Origin: Clostridiales bacterium
Lineage (GTDB): Bacteria > Bacillota > Clostridia > Oscillospirales > Oscillospiraceae
Length of the DNA stretch: 13,361 nucleotides
NCBI GenBank assembly: GCA_009774055.1
Contig: VSNB01000070.1
Coordinates: forward strand, 1 to 13,361
Reading direction: 5' to 3'
In this document: piece after piece, positions 8,279 through 13,361 of the stretch
Layout of the letters: the number at the start of each line of letters is the position of its first letter
Numbering within the stretch: the first letter of the stretch is position 1
The notes under the pieces: model-generated
Told to the model about the DNA's origin: nothing
What the model saw: the letters and a program-made list of their open reading frames with translations, nothing else
The model's database searches: none
Program-made: the position numbers and the translations under genes

Positions 8279-8311
8279 ACCGGTAACATCAAATTTAAAG
8301 GAGAAGCTTGT

Positions 8312-8818
8312 ATGAACTACACAGAACACTACCACCTGCCCCAGTGGGTCAAGGAGGACCGGGTCATGATGGAGGACTTCAACCAGATGTGCGCTGACCT
8401 GGAGGCGGGACTGAACAGGAACGCGCAGACCGCTGCGTCGGCTGCGGCCGCCGCCTCCAACAACGCAGCGGCGGCGCAGTCCACGGCCAATACAGCCCTG
8501 GCCAGGGCCAACGCCGCTTACTCCCCTTCCCAGCAGCCCTATGCGGTGGGAACGTACAAGGGAAACGGCGATTCGCTTACGGTCACGCTGGGGTTCCAGC
8601 CGAAGTTCGTCATCATCTCCGCACAGAGCATATCGGGAGGATACGACACTCCGTATTTCCCCACAAGGTTTGCTATGGCGGGCCTGGGGGCCAATATCGG
8701 CGGCTTGAGCCTCCTGAGCAATGGCTTTAAAGTGTCCTATACGACCATCAACAATTCCGCGTGTCCTCCAGGCATCAACAACAACGGCGTGACCTACGCC
8801 TATATCGCCTTCCGCTGA
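8312..8818 (+). CDS. Phage-tail-fibre-like small protein (orphan)
   Basis: This 168-aa protein has the look of a phage tail or fibre-tip protein, although no other phage gene is present. Residues 1-36 (MNYTEHYHLPQW..., then DRVMMEDFNQMCADLEAGLN) resemble the N-terminal adaptor seen in Clostridia prophage tail proteins. Residues 38-70 are an alanine-rich helix (AASAAAAASNNAAAAQS...) that likely makes a trimeric coiled coil. Residues 77-168 are a beta-rich tip with GTYKGNGDSLTVTLGFQPKFVIIS and the end VTYAYIAFR. The start is set by AAGGAGA (8298-8304), eight bases before the ATG; the frame stays open upstream to 8141, but that part crosses the operon terminator. There is no signal peptide. A strong terminator follows the stop. 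The tail assignment comes from recalled family features and is not certain. Confidence 0.75.
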   Translation: MNYTEHYHLPQWVKEDRVMMEDFNQMCADLEAGLNRNAQTAASAAAAASNNAAAAQSTANTALARANAAYSPSQQPYAVGTYKGNGDSLTVTLGFQPKFVIISAQSISGGYDTPYFPTRFAMAGLGANIGGLSLLSNGFKVSYTTINNSACPPGINNNGVTYAYIAFR

Positions 8819-8822
8819 AAAT

Positions 8823-8871
8823 AAGAGGGACCCCGGAGGATTTTTCTCCGGGGTCCCTCTTTGCTTTTTTT
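8823..8871 (+). terminator. Strong bidirectional terminator
   Basis: A perfect 16-bp stem, AAGAGGGACCCCGGAG (8823-8838) with CTCCGGGGTCCCTCTT (8846-8861), has loop GATTTTT and is followed by TGCTTTTTTT, an intrinsic terminator for the tail-fibre-like gene. On the minus strand the same stem is followed by ATTTT, so it can also stop transcripts coming from the surface-protein gene. Confidence 0.92.
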
Positions 8872-8875
8872 AAGT

Positions 8876-8901
8876 CCCCCGGGACCCGAAGGTCCCGGGG
8901 G
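8876..8901 (-). terminator. UUCG-capped hairpin after the surface-protein gene
   Basis: CCCCCGGGACC (8876-8886) and GGTCCCGGGGG (8891-8901) form a perfect 11-bp GC stem. Read on the minus strand the loop is TTCG closed by a C-G pair, the extra-stable UUCG tetraloop. It sits about 53 bases past the stop of the minus-strand gene. It has no T-run of its own (ACTTAAAAAAA follows), so it probably works with the next hairpin or protects the RNA 3' end. Confidence 0.7.
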
Positions 8902-8954
8902 TGGGTTTAACTACTCAAACCCAAATGCTCAGTTGAAATGCGGAAGGGTAACGT

Positions 8955-11900
8955 TTAGGTCTTGTCAACAATGGTAATTGCCGTGTTCGCTTTAAACGTG
9001 CTGGGAAGGGTGATCGTGGTGGTCATCCCATCATCCGATGTAACGATTGCGGAAGCGGGCAGAGCTCCAGCACCGGCAGGAGAGGTAACAGTCATACCAA
9101 CACCGCCGTTACCGTAGATTACGATCACATCACCGGGCTTTAGGCCGGTCACCGCACCAGTCAGCACACCCTTGGTATCACCGTTGACGCTGTACGTCAT
9201 GGCACCTCCGGTATATCCTGTAATCGTGGGCGTCAGAGAATACCCGGCGGCCAAGCCGAAGGTCACGGTCACAACAGTCGTCTTGTTGGCAACAAGCGCT
9301 TCAGCGGGCAGCTGATAATTGTTCGCAGTTGTTGCAGGCAGGGTGTGGCTCACTCCGTCGAGAGTCCAAGTCACGCTGTAGACCTCGTAGGTTACTTCGG
9401 GAGCCGTCGCGAAGCCGATAGCCTGTCCGGCGACCGCAGTACCGTTTGCCGCGTCAGCTCCGCCAACAGTCACATTGCCATCGGTGCCCTTGGTATAACC
9501 GGTCCAGACTACGTTCGCGAGCGCGGTAGCGGGCTTCGCGCTTTCGGCGACGGTGATGGTCGTAGCGGCGGCAGTCAGGCTGCACGAAACAACCGCCTTA
9601 ATGCCATCCATAGTCGGGGTCAGGGGGGTGCTCCCAACGGTCACGGTGTAGTTGTACAGCGGGTCGGGTGTCCACCGCAGCTCGAACGTAGCTCCGTAAG
9701 CGATGTCGGTAGTACCGTCTTTCAGCTTAGCGAGATTGACCAGGTCCGTAGTCAGGGTGGTCCAACCGGTGTCGGGAGAGACTCTGTACTCGAAGGCTGT
9801 GACAGCCGGATGGCTACCAGCGATAGAAGTAGACACCTTAGGCGCGATCGCCGCGTAGGTCAGGGTAATGGTGGTGTCGGCATCGACGCTCGCACCGCTA
9901 AGGGTCAGGGCGTCGCCAGACAGGGACGCGGTGAACGCAGTGGTTCCAGTAGCGTTGGCAGTCTTCGCAGCAGCAGCTGTGATGCTGTAACCGGTCACCT
10001 TGAAGTCGCTGATGTCAATCGTTCCGCCGGTAACGGGCATCATCTTGGTCACGGTCTTGTCCGCCACAGCAGCGGGAGAACCGGCAGCGGATTCAATGGT
10101 CACGTTGACGCGGCTGTTGGAGGGCACGATCATAACCTTGAGGGTGGTGTCAGCAGTGATGTCGGAGAGGATCCAACGGCCAGCGTCATTCTGCTTGCAG
10201 ACGGCGCTGTAAGCCCCGGTATCATTGTTGACGCTGACGACCTGCATGTCGACCACGTCCCAGGCGGGCAGGGTCAGAGTGACCTCCTGGGTCTTGTTGC
10301 TCTTGAGGGTGGTGTCGGGACCAGCCGTCACAGTGGTGATCGGATCACCGTTCGTATCCACGAAGGTGTAGGTGATGTTCCACACGGCGGCGGTAGCAGC
10401 AACCTGCTCGTCATAGATGACTCTCCACAGAGCTCCGGTAGGACGTACGTTGACATCCACTGTAGCGGGGTTAGCGGGAGCGGGGTTCCAATTGGCAGCA
10501 TTGGGAGTAGAATGCCAGCCCAGGAAAGCGGCAGTGTTCCAGTAAATGGTGTTGTTATACCCAGTAGCAGGATCTTCACCGTGGCTCAGGTTCACGATGA
10601 ACGCGGCGCTGTTCACGCCGGTGCCGCCGGAACCGCCGACCCAGATCACACGGTCGCCAGCCTTGACTTCGCTCCAGCCGGTGTTGTTGTACTGCAGCAG
10701 CTTGGCCTCGTTGTAGCCATTAGTGCTGCCCAGAACGGTGTCGTTAGTGATGCTGTAGATGTTGTTCTCCAGCTTGACAGAAGCCTCAGTCTTGAGGGTG
10801 GTACCGTCAGCCTCATACGTGCCGGTCAGGTTCACATCCAAGTAGTCGCCGCCGGTCCCCAGGGTCCGTACGCGGACAACCGTACCGGCGTAGATGCCGT
10901 TGGCATTGAAGTCCTTGGTGATGGCCTCAATCTTGGAAGCAGCCAGCTCGCCGTTATCGTTCAGCGACTCGTTGTACAGATGATAGAAGCCGTAGCCGCT
11001 GTAGTTGCCGAAGGAACCCTTGTCAGCGCCCCAGGTTTCGGGCTTGGGGATGACGTTGATCATGGCGTTCTCGGACTTGTTGTTCAGAGTCTCCAGCAGC
11101 CGGACGTCGCCGGTGGTGCGGGTGGGATTGAAGTAAGCCAGAGAGATGCTGCTCTTCGCAGCGTCATTGTACTTCTCGATCTCGTAGACGATGACATCGG
11201 CGACCCAGTAGGGCTGTCCGGCGTTATCGGCGGAGGTATCACGGGCCACAGCGTAAGCGGCGCGGATGTTGTTCTTCTCGTTGGTCAGCTTGGGCATGTT
11301 CGCGTAATCCTTGAAGTACAGCACATCACCGTTGTAGATGATGTAGTACTGGGTATCATGGATCGCGTTCACATAGTAGTTGTTTTCGGCCTTATACGTG
11401 CCGGTGTCGTAAACGGGGTAGCGGACAGTGCCAGCATTCACGTCACCAGTGGCAAGCTGGATGTAGTCCACAGCGTAGCGGGGACGAGAGGTGCCGGGCC
11501 AGACCATGACATTGCCTTCGTTGTCAGTGCGCAGACGGGCCGCACCCTGGATGGTAGCGTCAGCGCCGTTAACGTTGGCAATAGCCACGTTGGTGAAGCT
11601 GGTGGTCACGTTGGAGGTGTAATTCGTGTCTACGCCGAGGCTGTTCTTACCAGTCCAAGAATAAGGACCGTAATCAAACTCGGTGCTACCGTTTAGGCTG
11701 TCGATCTGCTTGGCGACCTGATAGAAGTCAGGCCAGAAGCTGTAGCGCGCGTCACCAAAGGTGGGAACAGCGCGGGTGGGACCAAAGCCGGTGCGGGTCA
11801 CGCCCAGGTGGGCAATGGCGGGCTGCAGCCAGTTGTAGTAGTTACCGCGGCTGGCCACGTTCTGGACCTCTGTCCAGGAACCGCCGACAGGCATGTTGGC

Positions 11901-13361
11901 CACAGCGGCGGCGTTGAACACGTTGCCGTTGGCATTGGCCAGGTTGTACTCGCCCTTACCCTCGGCGCCGTTCCACAGCTCGACGGTCATGGGCCAGTTC
12001 TGGACCAGGTTGCCCTGATTGCCGTTGGTGTAGTACAGCTCGGTGACCAGAGCGTAGTTGGTGCCGCCGGGGATCTCATAGGCGCGGACATAGCCGAAGG
12101 AATCCAGGTACATGATGTACTCGGTCTTCTCGTCCATGGTGCTGATGAGCTCCATCATATCGGTGGCGTTGCTGATGAGGGACTGACCGTACTCGTCACC
12201 ATCGGTGGTGGTGATGATGTCGGTCTTCCAGTTGTACTTGTTGACAGTCTTGGTCACGCTGTCGGCATGGCCGACCAGGTACTGGTTGTCGATCCAGACG
12301 GCAATGACCTTGTCGCCGACAGCCACATCGCGCTCCATGGGCTCATCCTTGTCCATGTAACGGACGGTGTAGTCCTCTCGGTCGGTGTGATCGTCATCAT
12401 TGAACCAGTTGTACTGCATGACGGTGTCGCCGGCCTTGTTGGTGTAGGTGCCGACCACTTCGTCCAGGAACGCGACGGTGCAGAAAGCGTAGTCGCACTC
12501 GCCGTCGCCGTCATAGTCGACGAACTTGACCCACCAGCCGTTGAAGGACTCTTCCCAGTTGCGGTCAAAGATCTCGGCGTTGATGTAGTCCTCGAAGAAC
12601 TTCTTGTAGGAAATGGTGTTGGACAGATCGCGCTCCTCATCGCTGGTGGTGGGAGTGGACTTGGTGCCGACGTATACATCGCCGATGATCTGGTTCTGAA
12701 CAATGCCGTTGTTCATAGCATTGTCAGCAGCGCCAAAGATGCCGCGGATCACGTCCAGATCATCATCGCTGATGTCGTTGTTGGCGCGGATGATCTTGTT
12801 GTAAGTCACGGGATAGGTAGAAGCAGTCCATTTGACAGTCCAGCCGTCCTCATTGGCGGCAATGCTGGCGATGTTGTTGCCAATGTAGGCATTGAAGGAG
12901 TTCTCGGCAGCGGCGGTTTCGAAGGTTACCTGGAACTCCAGACGCTGATCGCAGGTGTAGTTGCCCACGCGGTCGAAGTTGATATAATACTCAATGCCAG
13001 CGGCGGCGGGCATCTCAGCGGCAGCGTTGAACTTGGCGGTAGTGTCGATCTCGCAGGCGTGACCGAACTGAGTGACCTTATTCTTGCCGGTATCGGCCAG
13101 GGACAGGACTTTGCTGACGTTCTGGGTATAGACCAGGCGGCTCTCGCCAACGTCAGTCACCTTGGTGGTGACGTTCAGAGTGCGGGGAGCGGCCTCGTCG
13201 GCGACCTGCAGAGCGGTCTTGCCCTCGGGCAGGACCTGGCTGCTGTTCAGATCGGCGAACTCGTTACCAACGACCACGCCCTCGATCTGCTCGAGCTTGA
13301 AGGTCTTGTAACCCAGAGTCTCATCGATCTCGGTGTAACCCTGGTTACCGTTGTTGGTGTT
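8955..13361 (-). CDS. Giant secreted surface protein, S-layer-type, C-terminal part (N-terminus outside window)
   Basis: The minus-strand frame is open from the right edge to TAA at 8955-8957, giving 1468 residues without the start; the GTG at 13277 is internal because the frame continues to the edge. The visible N-terminal stretch (IEGVVVGNEFADLN) and the body (VAVGDKVIAVWIDNQYLVGH and EYIMYLDSFGYVRAYE) resemble the large S-layer proteins of Oscillospiraceae, which carry N-terminal signal peptide and SLH domains; those would lie off-window, so surface location is inferred. Residues 282-290, DYDGDGECD, form a DxDxDGxxD calcium-loop-like motif. Roughly the last 400-500 residues look like Ig-like beta modules with recurring xxTT(I/L/V)xV strands. 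Composition is rich in Asn, Thr, Gly, Ala and Val. The body uses strongly biased codons (CTG, GTC, AAG, CGC), consistent with high expression; the 3' end is less biased. Two hairpins follow the stop. Confidence 0.85.
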   Translation of the reverse strand, partial: NTNNGNQGYTEIDETLGYKTFKLEQIEGVVVGNEFADLNSSQVLPEGKTALQVADEAAPRTLNVTTKVTDVGESRLVYTQNVSKVLSLADTGKNKVTQFGHACEIDTTAKFNAAAEMPAAAGIEYYINFDRVGNYTCDQRLEFQVTFETAAAENSFNAYIGNNIASIAANEDGWTVKWTASTYPVTYNKIIRANNDISDDDLDVIRGIFGAADNAMNNGIVQNQIIGDVYVGTKSTPTTSDEERDLSNTISYKKFFEDYINAEIFDRNWEESFNGWWVKFVDYDGDGECDYAFCTVAFLDEVVGTYTNKAGDTVMQYNWFNDDDHTDREDYTVRYMDKDEPMERDVAVGDKVIAVWIDNQYLVGHADSVTKTVNKYNWKTDIITTTDGDEYGQSLISNATDMMELISTMDEKTEYIMYLDSFGYVRAYEIPGGTNYALVTELYYTNGNQGNLVQNWPMTVELWNGAEGKGEYNLANANGNVFNAAAVANMPVGGSWTEVQNVASRGNYYNWLQPAIAHLGVTRTGFGPTRAVPTFGDARYSFWPDFYQVAKQIDSLNGSTEFDYGPYSWTGKNSLGVDTNYTSNVTTSFTNVAIANVNGADATIQGAARLRTDNEGNVMVWPGTSRPRYAVDYIQLATGDVNAGTVRYPVYDTGTYKAENNYYVNAIHDTQYYIIYNGDVLYFKDYANMPKLTNEKNNIRAAYAVARDTSADNAGQPYWVADVIVYEIEKYNDAAKSSISLAYFNPTRTTGDVRLLETLNNKSENAMINVIPKPETWGADKGSFGNYSGYGFYHLYNESLNDNGELAASKIEAITKDFNANGIYAGTVVRVRTLGTGGDYLDVNLTGTYEADGTTLKTEASVKLENNIYSITNDTVLGSTNGYNEAKLLQYNNTGWSEVKAGDRVIWVGGSGGTGVNSAAFIVNLSHGEDPATGYNNTIYWNTAAFLGWHSTPNAANWNPAPANPATVDVNVRPTGALWRVIYDEQVAATAAVWNITYTFVDTNGDPITTVTAGPDTTLKSNKTQEVTLTLPAWDVVDMQVVSVNNDTGAYSAVCKQNDAGRWILSDITADTTLKVMIVPSNSRVNVTIESAAGSPAAVADKTVTKMMPVTGGTIDISDFKVTGYSITAAAAKTANATGTTAFTASLSGDALTLSGASVDADTTITLTYAAIAPKVSTSIAGSHPAVTAFEYRVSPDTGWTTLTTDLVNLAKLKDGTTDIAYGATFELRWTPDPLYNYTVTVGSTPLTPTMDGIKAVVSCSLTAAATTITVAESAKPATALANVVWTGYTKGTDGNVTVGGADAANGTAVAGQAIGFATAPEVTYEVYSVTWTLDGVSHTLPATTANNYQLPAEALVANKTTVVTVTFGLAAGYSLTPTITGYTGGAMTYSVNGDTKGVLTGAVTGLKPGDVIVIYGNGGVGMTVTSPAGAGALPASAIVTSDDGMTTTITLPSTFKANTAITIVDKT

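Noticed and set aside
9345..11696. 783-codon open frame on the plus strand opposite the surface-protein gene
   Set aside because: The biased codons of the minus-strand gene keep the opposite frame open. The translation has no family features and no ribosome site.

Overview
The window looks like chromosomal DNA of a GC-rich Clostridia, most likely a gut Oscillospiraceae (Flavonifractor/Lawsonibacter/Oscillibacter-like). Three things point there: strong GGAGG-type ribosome sites in front of nearly every gene, the gene repertoire (DUF1846 protein, CmpB-like membrane protein, family-4 uracil-DNA glycosylase, Tex), and a very large surface-layer-type protein. The assignment rests on reading the proteins, not on a database search.

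Layout. (1) 1-2347: an alpha/beta hydrolase (monoglyceride-lipase type, +) meets a CmpB-like membrane protein (-) tail to tail with a 40-bp overlap. A divergent family-4 uracil-DNA glycosylase (+) follows, whose likely start is a TTG. No gene is recognised in 1-223, only a candidate extended -10 promoter. (2) 2348-2929: a gene-free gap almost filled by one large imperfect palindrome of about 545 bp. Its two arms carry the same ordered set of small hairpins, although the arm sequences have diverged. This is the most unusual structure in the window and looks like a MITE-like or structured-RNA repeat. (3) 2930-8151: a tight five-gene + strand run, probably an operon: DUF1846 protein, histidine phosphatase, nicotinamidase-like cysteine hydrolase, Tex RNA-binding protein and a small lipoprotein. 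Gaps are 8-22 bp and a GC-rich hairpin terminator follows. (4) 8199-8818: a leader with two hairpins, the second terminator-like, then an orphan 168-aa phage-tail-fibre-like protein ending at a strong bidirectional terminator. (5) 8955-13361 (-): the C-terminal 1468 residues of a giant secreted, probably S-layer, protein whose N-terminus lies beyond the right edge. Its last roughly 400-500 residues look like about five Ig-like modules of roughly 97 residues, with looser codon choice than the rest of the gene.

Functional links. The operon mixes NAD salvage (nicotinamidase-like), a phosphatase, a protein of unknown function with a P-loop-like motif, and a transcription/translation-associated RNA-binding protein. 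This reads as housekeeping rather than a dedicated pathway. No CRISPR array, tRNA, rRNA, integrase or transposase was seen. The possible novelty lies in the palindromic intergenic element, the orphan tail-fibre-like gene with its hairpin leader, and the modular C-terminus of the surface protein.
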